Shown here in pieces: positions 1 to 8,354 of a stretch of 32,431 nt of DNA. A program made the translations under genes and the position numbers. A model generated the notes under the pieces. The model was not told the DNA's origin, did not search any database, and worked only from the letters and a program-made list of their open reading frames with translations. The stretch covers positions 1-32,431 of the forward strand of contig CALWGC010000031.1 in assembly GCA_944378105.1 (NCBI GenBank), in the 5' to 3' direction. Source of the DNA: an uncultured Clostridia bacterium (GTDB lineage Bacteria > Bacillota > Clostridia > Lachnospirales > Anaerotignaceae). Each line of letters begins with the position of its first letter. The first letter of the stretch is position 1.

Positions 1-13
1 GTGACAAAAAAAC

Positions 14-56
14 AAGCGATACCTGGTCAAAAACCAAGTATCGCTTATTTTTTGTT
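14..56 (+). terminator. Rho-independent terminator of an upstream gene
   Basis: A 9-bp stem AAGCGATAC/GTATCGCTT continues after one mismatch as TGGT/ACCA around a five-base loop, and is followed by a T-rich tail. It probably ends a transcript that begins left of the window. Confidence 0.8.
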
Positions 57-63
57 AGCCAAT

Positions 64-148
64 CCCGTCTGACAGATGTCGTAAGTGTAATTTTGAGTGA
101 ATTACTTTCTTACGAGCACCCGTCTAAGCCGACGGGTGTTTTTATTTT
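64..148 (+). terminator. Structured RNA segment ending in a terminator hairpin
   Basis: The strong hairpin CACCCGTC (117-124) / GACGGGTG (131-138) is followed by TTTTTATTTT. Just upstream is a second extended stem, CGTAAG/CTTACG (80-85 with 109-114) plus GTAATT/AATTAC (87-92 with 100-105). The motif CCCGTC occurs at both 64-69 and 119-124, so GACGGG could pair with either copy. I see no protein gene here. It may be the 3' end of a small RNA or an attenuator, but I do not recognise a known family. Confidence 0.55.
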
Positions 149-225
149 GGGCTTTTTCTACAAAAAAGAGATACAAAAAAGATGTTTTGTCGTACTTTGG
201 GAAGAAAAAATGAAAAAAATTCAAA

Positions 226-269
226 TTTGTTGCATATTTCTTGATTTTTCGCAACAAAGCCGATATAAT
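226..269 (+). promoter_or_regulatory. Sigma-A promoter with flanking inverted repeat, upstream of the SLH gene
   Basis: TTGATT (241-246), 17-bp spacer, TATAAT (264-269). A perfect 8-bp inverted repeat, TTTGTTGC (226-233) and GCAACAAA (251-258), brackets the -35 box and enters the spacer, which is a suitable place for a repressor. Transcription would start near 276, leaving a leader of about 70 nt. Confidence 0.65.
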
Positions 270-346
270 GGCTTCGGAAAATTTTGGGAAAAAATTAAAA
301 AGAAACTATAAAAAGATATAGAGGAAGAAAAGGTGGAGGATGGAAC

Positions 347-3300
347 ATGAAAGAAAAGAGAAGACGGGTATTGCCGCTGATTTTGGCTGCCAGTTTATGG
401 TGCGGCCAGGGGATGGTTCTGGGCAGACAGGTGATGAAAGATTTACCGCAGGACTATTCCACGGAGGCGCTGGAAGCGGCCATAGAGCAGGGGTTATTGT
501 ATGGCGTGGACGGGGCTATTTTACCGAAGGAGGAGTTGACGCGGGCCCAGCTGGCTGCGATGTTGGTGCGGGCTTTTGGAGAAGGCGAAGAGGCGGATTT
601 GAGCCAATTTTCCGATGTGGAAAGCGGCGCCTGGTATGAAAAAGAGTTGGCGATGGCCGTGGAAAGAGGGGCGATGTACGGCGACGGGGAGAAGTTATAT
701 CCCGACCGGCCGGTGACGAGAGAAGAAGCTTTTACGGTATTGGCCAGGCTTTTGGCATTGCCAAAGGGAGATGTTACGGTACTGAATCCATTTTTGGATG
801 GCGAAGCATGCGCAGACTGGGCAAAGGAATCGTTGGCGGCCATGGTAGCTGCTGGGTATGTCCATGGTGCAGAAGGAGCTTTGGAACCGAAGGCCAACAT
901 CACGAGGGCCGATTTTGCGGTGGTAATGCATCAGATTGTGGGTCAATATCTGAGCAAAAGCGGCGTTTATACAGAGGTGGCCGAGGGGACGGTCGTGGTT
1001 TCGGCGGGCAATGTGACGCTTCGGGGTGTAGAAATCACGGGAGATTTGGTGATTGGAGAAGGCGTTGGAGAAGGCATTGTAACGCTGGAAGATGTGACAG
1101 TGAAAGGCCGGATTTTGATTCGCGGCGGAAAAGAAGTGAAATGCACCGGTTCGACGGAGGTTTACGAGGTACTTTGCGCCAACGGAAGCGAAAAAGTCCG
1201 GGTGGAAGTAGAAGAAGGGGCTTTTGTAACAGTGCTTTCTTTGACAGACGGCGAAAAGGAAGTGGAGCTGGCAGGAACGGTAAACCGGGCCCAAGTGGGC
1301 GAAGGAGGTTCACTTTTGATCGAAAAAGGTGCGCTTGAGGAAGTGACCTTATCTGGAGAGAAAGCCGCAGTGACGGTAGGGAAAGATGCGCAGGTGGAAG
1401 AAGTGATTCTTTTTGGCGACAGCACGAAGGTACAGGCCGAAGGCAAAGTGGATCGGGTTGTGGTCCAGGGCACAGGATGCGTGGTCTCGGGCAATGTGGA
1501 ACTGGCAGAAGTCAAAGGGGACCAGGCGACCGTTGAGATGGAAAGCGGCAAGGTAATTGTGGATGCAGGTGTCAGCGGGACCACGGTCAACGGCGCGCTT
1601 ACTTCGGGTGGAGAGACGGTAAAAGTGGTACCGGAAGAAAAAACGGCCAGCAGTAGTTCATCTGGCGGTGGTGGTTCTTCTGGTGGTGGCTCCACGGGAG
1701 GTGGCGGCTCTTCCGGCGGGTCTGGCGGCGATGATTCTTCGGACGGGGATGATTCGGACGATGACAAAGAGGCGACTTACACGGTGACCTTTGACAGTGA
1801 TGGCGGCAGCGAGGTTGCAAGCCAGGAAGTGAAGAAAAGCGGGCAAGCCATTCGTCCAGAAGCGCCGGTGAAAGAAGGCATGGTGTTTTATGATTGGTTT
1901 TATCAAGGTGCACCGTATTCCTTTGCCATGGCGGTGACTAAAGACTTGTCTTTACAGGCCATTTGGGGAAAAGAAATGGTGCTGGATGACGAGGGAGAAT
2001 GGAAAGACGAAGGGACGCCACTTGCCGCATGGTCCATCACAGACGGGTGGATGGAAAGCAAGATCGTGCCAAACACAGAGGAAGGCGATTGGTCCGAAGA
2101 ACAAGGCAAAGCCATCCGGACGGGCGTAGACTATACGGAAGATTGGACGGTGGAGACAAGTCTTTTGGTGACGGAGGACATGGGGCAAGGCAGCGGGCTT
2201 TGCACTGGCATGGAAATGAAGATGGAAAGCATGGATGGTGCTATGGAAGCGTCCATTGGGCTGCAATATGTCTATGACGGAGAAGGAACAGAAGCGAAGA
2301 TTCAAGTTTTGGGAACGGATGGGCAATGGACCGAAGTGGAAGGCCTTGGGGCGACGGTGGGAGAACACCGGTACAAAGTGCAGTTCCACGAAGGGACGGT
2401 AAGCCAATATTTGGATGATGTGTTGGTGGCTACGGCTTCGGTTTCGGAAAAATGCACGTCGGTGCAGGAAATGAAGCTGTTGGCAAAAACCATGGGTGAG
2501 GAGGCCGTGGTTTCTTGGAAGGTGCCGGTGGTACGGTATACAGAAGGAGAGCCGGGCAATCGCATCCTTGTGGAAACGGCCGAAGAGCTGGTGGATGCAG
2601 CAAAAGAAGGCGGAGAGGCAGTATTACAGGCAGATGTGGCTTTGAGCACCAAGTTAGAGGTGGCAGAAGATTTTGTATTGAACGGACAAGGACACCGGAT
2701 TTATGCGGAGAATTGGACGGGAGAAACCAATACAGACAAGCATTTGATTGGTGTGGAACAGGGCGCAGATGTGGTGTTGAAAGACGTGATTCTGGACAGT
2801 GCAGAGGCGGCCTATGGCGTGAACATTTATGACAATGGGGAAGGCCTTTGCAGGATGGAAAATGTGGCCATTCTCAACAGCAAAGGGTCCGGCATTACGG
2901 TCAATGGTTCCCAGTTAGAAGCGACGCAGTTGGCCATTGAGGGCAATGGATGGGGGCAGAGCATTGATGTGTCGACGAGAGTGGAGGCGCCATCGACGTT
3001 GATTTTGGACGATGTGTCCCAGTTGGAAGGCAATGCCATCATTGAAGATGAACAGGCGGTTGCGACGGTGCAAGTGGGCGGCGAGACTTGGTATGCCGAT
3101 GGTGTGGTAACCAAGGATGGCAGCAAGTATATCTATAGCGCCGATGCAACGGGCAACAGTTATAGCGTACTGGATGCAGAAGGGCTGCAAACGGTTTTAG
3201 ACGAAGCAGAGGACGGGGCAAAGGTGACGTTATTGGACGACATGGACGTTTTCTTTGAGAACCCAGCAGGAGAAAGCGCCTTTGTGATTACGAAAGATGT

Positions 3301-4036
3301 GGACATTGATGGAAACGGGAAAATGATTACCACCAATGGTGCCGGTTTTTGGATCAAAGAGGATGCGAAGGTGAGAATCAGCGATTTGACGTTGGAAGGA
3401 AGCGATGCGACAGGCCAGGAAGACGGGGCTGCATGGATGGGCATTGGAACATACGACCAAAATAAGACGGTGGAGCTGGAAATGGAAAATTGCACGGTGG
3501 AAGGATTCCACTATGGATTTTATTTTGGGGCAGGAGACGGAACGGAAGAAAGCAGCAAGACGGTTTGCGATTTTATGTCTGTGGCCATTCGTAACTGTGT
3601 AGCGAAAGGTTTTTATGCAGAAAACTTAACGGATTCTGTTTTTGATGGGTGCAACTTGATTCAAAATGGTGCCAAAGAAACGGGTGACATGACAGAAGAG
3701 ACGAAAGAAGGGCTTTCTGGCATGGAACTGAATCTGAAGTATGGAGATTATGAAAACATCACGTTTTATGATTGCAGCTGGGTACAAAACGGGAAAAACG
3801 ACGGCGGTGCGTTGGTATTAACAGCCAGAGACGACGGGGCTTACGGCAACAATCCGGCTTCTTTGCAGGACGCGTTCCTTTATGGCAATATCTTTGGAAA
3901 CAACAACAAGGATTTGGTGTTGGGAAAAGCAGGGAAGGAAAACAAAACACCAGTGCAGGTGTGGATAGACGACGTGGAAGTGACAGGAAGCATTGGGAGC
4001 GGACCGGTGCGCGTGGAAGACAACCGAGCAAAATAA
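347..4036 (+). CDS. SLH-domain, multi-module beta-helix surface protein
   Basis: Predicted secreted cell-wall-attached surface protein of 1229 aa. An N-terminal signal peptide (basic MKEKRRR followed by a hydrophobic stretch) precedes three SLH domains at about residues 28-80, 83-140 and 146-203, which in this family bind pyruvylated cell-wall polymer. Residues about 205-430 are a regular Val/Gly/Glu-rich repeat resembling a parallel beta-helix. Residues about 432-474 form a Ser/Gly then Asp-rich linker. An InlB-type beta-repeat follows (YTVTFDSDGG, about 477-545), then a region that looks like a concanavalin/LamG-type beta-sandwich, then two right-handed beta-helix segments (about 735-960 and 985-1215). 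The start is set by GGTGGAGG (332-339), 7 nt upstream of ATG. It is monocistronic with its own promoter and ends at a terminator shared with a convergent gene. Adhesion or glycan binding is plausible, but no catalytic motif is recognised. Confidence 0.85.
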   Translation: MKEKRRRVLPLILAASLWCGQGMVLGRQVMKDLPQDYSTEALEAAIEQGLLYGVDGAILPKEELTRAQLAAMLVRAFGEGEEADLSQFSDVESGAWYEKELAMAVERGAMYGDGEKLYPDRPVTREEAFTVLARLLALPKGDVTVLNPFLDGEACADWAKESLAAMVAAGYVHGAEGALEPKANITRADFAVVMHQIVGQYLSKSGVYTEVAEGTVVVSAGNVTLRGVEITGDLVIGEGVGEGIVTLEDVTVKGRILIRGGKEVKCTGSTEVYEVLCANGSEKVRVEVEEGAFVTVLSLTDGEKEVELAGTVNRAQVGEGGSLLIEKGALEEVTLSGEKAAVTVGKDAQVEEVILFGDSTKVQAEGKVDRVVVQGTGCVVSGNVELAEVKGDQATVEMESGKVIVDAGVSGTTVNGALTSGGETVKVVPEEKTASSSSSGGGGSSGGGSTGGGGSSGGSGGDDSSDGDDSDDDKEATYTVTFDSDGGSEVASQEVKKSGQAIRPEAPVKEGMVFYDWFYQGAPYSFAMAVTKDLSLQAIWGKEMVLDDEGEWKDEGTPLAAWSITDGWMESKIVPNTEEGDWSEEQGKAIRTGVDYTEDWTVETSLLVTEDMGQGSGLCTGMEMKMESMDGAMEASIGLQYVYDGEGTEAKIQVLGTDGQWTEVEGLGATVGEHRYKVQFHEGTVSQYLDDVLVATASVSEKCTSVQEMKLLAKTMGEEAVVSWKVPVVRYTEGEPGNRILVETAEELVDAAKEGGEAVLQADVALSTKLEVAEDFVLNGQGHRIYAENWTGETNTDKHLIGVEQGADVVLKDVILDSAEAAYGVNIYDNGEGLCRMENVAILNSKGSGITVNGSQLEATQLAIEGNGWGQSIDVSTRVEAPSTLILDDVSQLEGNAIIEDEQAVATVQVGGETWYADGVVTKDGSKYIYSADATGNSYSVLDAEGLQTVLDEAEDGAKVTLLDDMDVFFENPAGESAFVITKDVDIDGNGKMITTNGAGFWIKEDAKVRISDLTLEGSDATGQEDGAAWMGIGTYDQNKTVELEMENCTVEGFHYGFYFGAGDGTEESSKTVCDFMSVAIRNCVAKGFYAENLTDSVFDGCNLIQNGAKETGDMTEETKEGLSGMELNLKYGDYENITFYDCSWVQNGKNDGGALVLTARDDGAYGNNPASLQDAFLYGNIFGNNNKDLVLGKAGKENKTPVQVWIDDVEVTGSIGSGPVRVEDNRAK

Positions 4037-4040
4037 AACG

Positions 4041-4083
4041 AAAAATCCCCAAGCACAGAGATTGTGTTTGGGGATTTTTTTGG
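4041..4083. terminator. Bidirectional terminator between convergent genes
   Basis: The inverted repeat AAAAATCCCCAA...TTGGGGATTTTT (arms near 4041-4057 and 4063-4080) has A-rich and T-rich flanks. It can therefore terminate both the SLH gene and the minus-strand aldolase gene, which converge here. Confidence 0.85.
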
Positions 4084-4084
4084 A

Positions 4085-4852
4085 TTAACGGAGTGCTTTT
4101 AAGCCTTGGAGCAAAGCGCCATAGCTATCAGCCAGCAATTTACAATCGACGGCGACAGGCATATAGCGGAAGCCCTGTTGAATCCGCAGTTGAGCGGCTT
4201 CGACAGTGGAGGTGAAAATGCCAGGGATTTTTCCGTGTTTTTGACAGGCGGAGAGCATTTTTTGGGCTGCTGCTTCCACACGAGGGTCTTGGACTTGGCC
4301 GGGGATGCCCATGGATTGGCTCATATCAAAGGGGCCAAAGATCAGGCAATCGAGGCCCTCGGTGGCGGCAATTTCGTCGATATGTTCCAGGGCCTCCACG
4401 CTTTCGCAATGGGCCACGACGAAGGTTTCTTCATTTTCTTTTTCCATATAAGCATTCAAATCGTCGATGCCATAGCCGCAGGCCCGTTGGAAAGAGATGC
4501 CGCGGGTGCCTTGGGGGAAGTATTTTGTGGAGCGGACGGCCTGCTGGGCCTGAAGGGGGGTATTGATTTGGGGGACATGGATGCCACAGGCGCCGACATC
4601 GAGGGTGCGCAGGATCAGAGATTCACTGTTTTCGCAGACGCGAACAAGGGGTGTCATGCCGGTGGCTTGGGCAGCCCGGATGAGGGGGATGCTGCTTTCG
4701 GGGGAGATATAGCCATGCTCCCCGTCCAAGACCACAAAGTCGAAGCCTAACAGGCCGCAGATTTCCACAATATCGGGGCTATTGATGGCAATGAAGGTGC
4801 CAAAACAAACCTTTCCTTGGTAGAGATCGTGTTTGAGTTTATTTTGTATCAT
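4085..4852 (-). CDS. HpcH/HpaI-family class II aldolase
   Basis: Metal-dependent pyruvate aldolase of 255 aa, the normal family size. These enzymes cleave 2-keto-3-deoxy acids, such as 4-hydroxy-2-oxoheptanedioate or 2-keto-3-deoxy-L-rhamnonate, to pyruvate and an aldehyde. The HpaI active-site residues are visible: DGEHG with the catalytic His46, Arg71, the metal ligand Glu150 (VAHCE) and Asp176 (GPFDMS). The start is supported by AGGAGG (4861-4866), 8 nt upstream. The gene is divergent from a GntR/FCD regulator, a common arrangement in sugar-acid catabolism, so control by that neighbour is likely. No transporter or other pathway enzyme is adjacent, so the substrate cannot be assigned. Confidence 0.9.
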   Translation of the reverse strand: MIQNKLKHDLYQGKVCFGTFIAINSPDIVEICGLLGFDFVVLDGEHGYISPESSIPLIRAAQATGMTPLVRVCENSESLILRTLDVGACGIHVPQINTPLQAQQAVRSTKYFPQGTRGISFQRACGYGIDDLNAYMEKENEETFVVAHCESVEALEHIDEIAATEGLDCLIFGPFDMSQSMGIPGQVQDPRVEAAAQKMLSACQKHGKIPGIFTSTVEAAQLRIQQGFRYMPVAVDCKLLADSYGALLQGLKALR

Positions 4853-4882
4853 GAAAAAGCCCTCCTTTGGCAGTTTTTTTTT

Positions 4883-4911
4883 ACTATATCACGTTTTGGG
4901 GTTTGTTCCAA
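4883..4911 (-). promoter_or_regulatory. Sigma-A promoter for the aldolase gene
   Basis: Read on the minus strand: TTGGAA (4911-4906), 17-bp spacer, TATAGT (4888-4883), about 30 nt before the aldolase start. It lies in the roughly 300-bp divergent region shared with the regulator at 5157. Confidence 0.55.
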
Positions 4912-4980
4912 TGTGAAAATGGAGAAAAAATGTGTTTTTTGTTATACATTGGGGGAAAAGAAATTCCCGCCTTCGGTGTA

Positions 4981-5097
4981 TTGACAAGCCAATGGCAAAA
5001 GGGTAAGATTGTATATAGTGATTATAACAGAAGGAGAGGGCCAAAGAGAAGGAATTTTGGTGATTTTGTGGTCACGGGGGTCCTTTTCTGCTATAAT
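4981..5097 (+). promoter_or_regulatory. Candidate promoters for the GntR/FCD regulator
   Basis: Two candidates are visible. The first is TTGACA (4981-4986), 17 bp, TAAGAT (5004-5009). The second is a perfect TATAAT (5092-5097) with a weak -35 TGGTCA at 5069-5074. The second leaves a leader of about 55 nt before the ATG at 5157. Sequence alone does not decide between them. Confidence 0.45.
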
Positions 5098-5156
5098 GAC
5101 AGAATACGGCAATTTGCCTTTGGGAGAGGGCAAAGGCCTGGAGGAGGCAAAGGAAG

Positions 5157-5855
5157 ATGGAAATTAAATCAATTCAGACGAAGAAAATATATAAGAACAT
5201 AGTGGAGCAGATTATATTCCTGATTCGCGAAGGCAGTTTAAAAAGCGGGGACAAGCTGCCGCCGGAGCGGACACTGGCAGAGATGCTGGATGTGAGCCGG
5301 GCTTCCTTACGAGAGGCACTGAGTGTGATGGAAATTATGGGCGTGGTGGATATTCGGCCGGGGGAAGGTTCTTTTGTGTCGAATTTGGATGTACAGCCCT
5401 TTATTTCGCTGGTGTTGCCGTTATTGTTAAAAGACGGTGGATTTGAAGACGATTTATTGGAGTTTCGGCAGCTGATTGAGACGGCCGGGATGAAGTTGGT
5501 TTGCCAGAGAGTGGAAGAAAACAAGGTGCTTTTGGCCCAACTGAAAGAAACCATTGAAGAAATGGAAAAACATTTAGATGATGCGGAAGTGGGAGCAAAA
5601 TTAGATGTTCAATTCCATCGGATTTTATTTTCCATGAGCAAAAATGAAGTGCTGGAAAAAGTATTGGAATATTTGGGTTTTATTTTAGAACGCACGGTGA
5701 AGTTCAACCGTAATGCAATCCTAACAAAGCCGAATACTGCAACTTTATTGCTGGAGTACCATACAAAAATTTATGAGGCGATTGCCAAAGGCGATGAAAA
5801 AATGGCCGAAAAAGCGATGGAAAATCATTTTAATTTTGTGCATAGTTCTTTGTAA
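5157..5855 (+). CDS. GntR-family (FadR/FCD subfamily) transcriptional regulator
   Basis: DNA-binding metabolite sensor of 232 aa. The N-terminal winged helix-turn-helix (about residues 5-75) includes the typical LPPERTLAEMLDVSRASLREA stretch and the wing RPGEGSFV. The C-terminal helical FCD ligand domain has the expected metal ligands Asp150, His154, His202 and His224. GGAGGAGG (5140-5147) sets the start. The gene is divergent from the HpcH/HpaI aldolase and probably controls it in response to an organic or sugar acid. A strong terminator follows. Confidence 0.88.
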   Translation: MEIKSIQTKKIYKNIVEQIIFLIREGSLKSGDKLPPERTLAEMLDVSRASLREALSVMEIMGVVDIRPGEGSFVSNLDVQPFISLVLPLLLKDGGFEDDLLEFRQLIETAGMKLVCQRVEENKVLLAQLKETIEEMEKHLDDAEVGAKLDVQFHRILFSMSKNEVLEKVLEYLGFILERTVKFNRNAILTKPNTATLLLEYHTKIYEAIAKGDEKMAEKAMENHFNFVHSSL

Positions 5856-5863
5856 TGTGCGAG

Positions 5864-5902
5864 AAAAAGCCAGGAAAACCGACGGTTTTCCTGGCTTTTT
5901 TT
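5864..5902 (+). terminator. Rho-independent terminator after the GntR regulator
   Basis: A 17-bp perfect stem (5864-5880 with 5884-5900) has a GAC loop and a T tail. The A-rich 5' arm would also allow it to work in the other direction. Confidence 0.9.
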
Positions 5903-5924
5903 ACAAAAATCTTTTGAAAAACAG

Positions 5925-5953
5925 TTGAATTTAAAATGGCACTATGTTAGAAT
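5925..5953 (+). promoter_or_regulatory. Sigma-A promoter for the pyrophosphatase gene
   Basis: TTGAAT (5925-5930), 17-bp spacer, TAGAAT (5948-5953), located about 115 nt upstream of the chosen ATG at 6070. Confidence 0.55.
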
Positions 5954-6069
5954 GAGCGAGTAAAGAATATATGGTTTTGGGGCAAAATAGCGATTGGAGT
6001 GTTTGCTTGCCGGAGTACCAATGGCTTATTTTTGGCAATCCGAACCGGAAAAGAAATGGAGGAAAGGGT

Positions 6070-8067
6070 ATGGAACAACTGATTTACTTTGCCCCTGTGA
6101 TGGGGGTGCTTGCTCTTGTGTTTGCGTTTGCGCTGGCGGGTAAAGTAAGCAAAGGCGATGCAGGGACGGAAAGAATGAAGGAAATTGCCGCATCCATCCA
6201 TGAAGGGGCGCAGGCGTTTCTGACGGCAGAGTACAAAATTTTAATTATTTTTGCCCTGGTTTTATTTGTTTTAATTGGTTTTGCAATCAGTTGGGTGACG
6301 GCCGTTTGTTTTGTCATTGGTGCGGCCTTTTCCACTTTGGCTGGCTATTTTGGGATGAACGTGGCAACGAAGGCCAACGTTCGTACGGCCAATGCAGCCA
6401 GAACTGGCGGCATGAACAAGGCATTATCCATGGCGTTTTCCGGCGGGGCTGTCATGGGGATGTCGGTGGTTGGCCTGGGGTTACTGGGTGCCAGTGTAAT
6501 CTTTATTGTGACAGGCAATGCAGAAGTGCTTTCCGGGTTTAGCTTGGGGGCATCCTCCATTGCATTATTTGCCCGTGTGGGCGGCGGGATTTATACGAAA
6601 GCCGCCGACGTGGGGGCAGACTTGGTGGGGAAAGTGGAAGCCGGCATTCCAGAAGACGATCCCCGTAATCCAGCAGTAATCGCAGACAACGTAGGCGACA
6701 ATGTGGGCGATGTGGCCGGCATGGGCGCTGACTTATTTGAATCGTATGTAGGGTCCATTGTTTCGGCCGTGACACTGGGTGTGGCCGGAGCCGTTGTGGG
6801 AGAAAAAGTGACGGGCGCTGGGTTTATTTATCCATTGGTGCTTTCGGCATTGGGCATTTTGGCCGCTATTATTGGTACGTTTTTTGTCAAAGGAAATGAC
6901 AATGCCAACCCACACAAGGCACTGAAAACGGGGACGTATGTGGCAAGTGCACTGGTTGTGATTGGTTCGCTTGTATTAAGCAGTATGTTGTTTGAACGGA
7001 TGAATGAAGCCATTGCAGTGATTGCAGGGTTGATTGTTGGCGTCATCATTGGTGTGATTACGGAAGTATATACTTCTGGGGATTACAAATCGGTGAAGAA
7101 AATTGCAGAACAATCGGAAACGGGACCGGCAACCACCATTATTTCCGGGCTGGCCGTGGGGATGGAATCGACGGCGGTGCCGGTATTACTGATTTGCGTG
7201 GGCGTATTTATTGCTTACCAGGTGGCCGGATTATACGGCATTGCACTTTCGGCTGTTGGGATGCTTTCGACGACTGGGATTACGGTTGCAGTGGACGCTT
7301 ACGGTCCCATTGCAGACAATGCAGGCGGGATTGCAGAAATGGCCGGGTTGGATCACTCGGTGCGTAACATCACAGACAAGCTGGATGCAGTGGGGAACAC
7401 GACGGCGGCCATGGGCAAAGGGTTTGCCATTGGTTCGGCTGCACTGACGGCACTGGCATTGTTTGTTTCTTATGCACAGGCAGTAAGTTTGACCAGCATT
7501 GACATTTTGAATTATAAAGTGATCATTGGGTTATTCATTGGCGGTATGTTGCCATTTTTGTTCTCAGCCTTTACGATGCAGTCGGTGGGCAAAGCAGCAT
7601 TCCAGATGATTGAAGAAGTACGGCGGCAATTCCGCACCATTCCTGGCATTATGGAAGGCAAGGGCCGGCCGGACTACAAGAGCTGTGTTGCCATTTCGAC
7701 ACAGGCTGCATTGAAAGAAATGTTGGTGCCTGGCGTTATGGCTGTGGTGGCTCCATTATTGGTTGGGCTTTTGCTTGGCACAGGCGCTTTGGGCGGCTTA
7801 TTGGCCGGTTCTTTGGTGACGGGCGTATTGATGGCCATTTTCATGTCCAATGCCGGCGGCGCTTGGGACAATGCGAAAAAATATATTGAAGAAGGAAATC
7901 ATGGCGGCAAAGGCAGCGAAGCGCACAAGGCGGCCGTGGTTGGCGATACGGTTGGCGACCCATTCAAAGATACGTCTGGGCCATCCATCAACATTTTGAT
8001 TAAATTGATGACGGTGGTATCGCTGGTATTTGCGCCTCTGTTTTTGATGGTAGGCAGCATTTTATAA
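6070..8067 (+). CDS. hppA: K+-dependent membrane-bound ion-translocating pyrophosphatase
   Basis: Integral membrane pyrophosphatase of 665 aa that couples PPi hydrolysis to Na+ and/or H+ export. It has many hydrophobic helices and the invariant loop [12 protein letters not shown] (about residues 205-216), preceded by [13 protein letters not shown]. The C-terminal loop [15 protein letters not shown] is also present. The segment GNTTAA (about 442-447) carries Ala where K+-independent enzymes carry Lys, which marks the K+-dependent class. Whether it pumps Na+ or H+ is not decided here. GGAGG (6058-6062), 7 nt before ATG 6070, sets the start; the in-frame ATG at 5971 lacks such a site and would add a non-homologous tail. 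Monocistronic. Confidence 0.95.
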   Translation: MEQLIYFAPVMGVLALVFAFALAGKVSKGDAGTERMKEIAASIHEGAQAFLTAEYKILIIFALVLFVLIGFAISWVTAVCFVIGAAFSTLAGYFGMNVATKANVRTANAARTGGMNKALSMAFSGGAVMGMSVVGLGLLGASVIFIVTGNAEVLSGFSLGASSIALFARVGGGIYTKAADVGADLVGKVEAGIPEDDPRNPAVIADNVGDNVGDVAGMGADLFESYVGSIVSAVTLGVAGAVVGEKVTGAGFIYPLVLSALGILAAIIGTFFVKGNDNANPHKALKTGTYVASALVVIGSLVLSSMLFERMNEAIAVIAGLIVGVIIGVITEVYTSGDYKSVKKIAEQSETGPATTIISGLAVGMESTAVPVLLICVGVFIAYQVAGLYGIALSAVGMLSTTGITVAVDAYGPIADNAGGIAEMAGLDHSVRNITDKLDAVGNTTAAMGKGFAIGSAALTALALFVSYAQAVSLTSIDILNYKVIIGLFIGGMLPFLFSAFTMQSVGKAAFQMIEEVRRQFRTIPGIMEGKGRPDYKSCVAISTQAALKEMLVPGVMAVVAPLLVGLLLGTGALGGLLAGSLVTGVLMAIFMSNAGGAWDNAKKYIEEGNHGGKGSEAHKAAVVGDTVGDPFKDTSGPSINILIKLMTVVSLVFAPLFLMVGSIL

Positions 8068-8175
8068 GAAAAAGAGAATCAGGCTTTTGGAAAACGATTT
8101 CCCAAGGGAAAACAAGATTTTTCGTTTGTTCTTTTTGGGAGATGAAAAGCCTTTGGAAAAACGTATGTTGAAAAA
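8068..8175 (+). other. Intergenic region with an imperfect long inverted repeat
   Basis: No protein gene is supported between the pyrophosphatase stop and the DUF2461 start (8068-8354). The segment contains AGGCTTTT...AAAAGCCT flanking CCCAA...TTTGGG and AAAACAA...TTTGTT arms, which could fold into a long imperfect hairpin in the 3' untranslated region. Function unknown. Confidence 0.3.
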
Positions 8176-8226
8176 GGAGATAGCAGGAATCCTTTCTTTG
8201 GGAAGGGTTTCTGCTATCTTTTATTT
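8176..8226 (+). terminator. Rho-independent terminator after hppA
   Basis: Stem AGATAGCAG (8178-8186) / CTGCTATCT (8211-8219) with an inner imperfect stem CCTT/AAGG, followed by TTTTATTTTT. Confidence 0.8.
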
Positions 8227-8294
8227 TTGGGGGAAAGACTGTAGCAAAGAGGATGGGAGGGCATTTTTTCAGTTTGGGGAAAGAGGATGGAACA

Positions 8295-8323
8295 TTGCTT
8301 CTTTGGGGGAAGGATGCTATAAT
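8295..8323 (+). promoter_or_regulatory. Sigma-A promoter of the DUF2461-acpS-nnr-alr operon
   Basis: TTGCTT (8295-8300), 17-bp spacer, perfect TATAAT (8318-8323). Transcription would start near 8330, which rules out the in-frame ATG at 8253 and supports the ATG at 8355. Confidence 0.65.
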
Positions 8324-8354
8324 AAGCAGGTATGAGAAAGGCAGGCTATCAAAG

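Noticed and set aside
93..311. Small plus-strand reading frame before the SLH gene
   Set aside because: It runs through a terminator and a promoter, has no ribosome binding site and no recognisable sequence.
1162..1767. Pro/Ser-rich minus-strand frame opposite the SLH gene linker
   Set aside because: It is the antisense shadow of a Gly/Ser/Asp-rich repeat and has no start signals.
4106..4750. Plus-strand frame opposite the aldolase
   Set aside because: The minus-strand aldolase has full family motifs and a ribosome binding site; this frame has neither.
8253..8354. N-terminal extension of the DUF2461 protein from ATG 8253
   Set aside because: The promoter at 8295-8323 lies inside this extension, and the family begins at the later Met.
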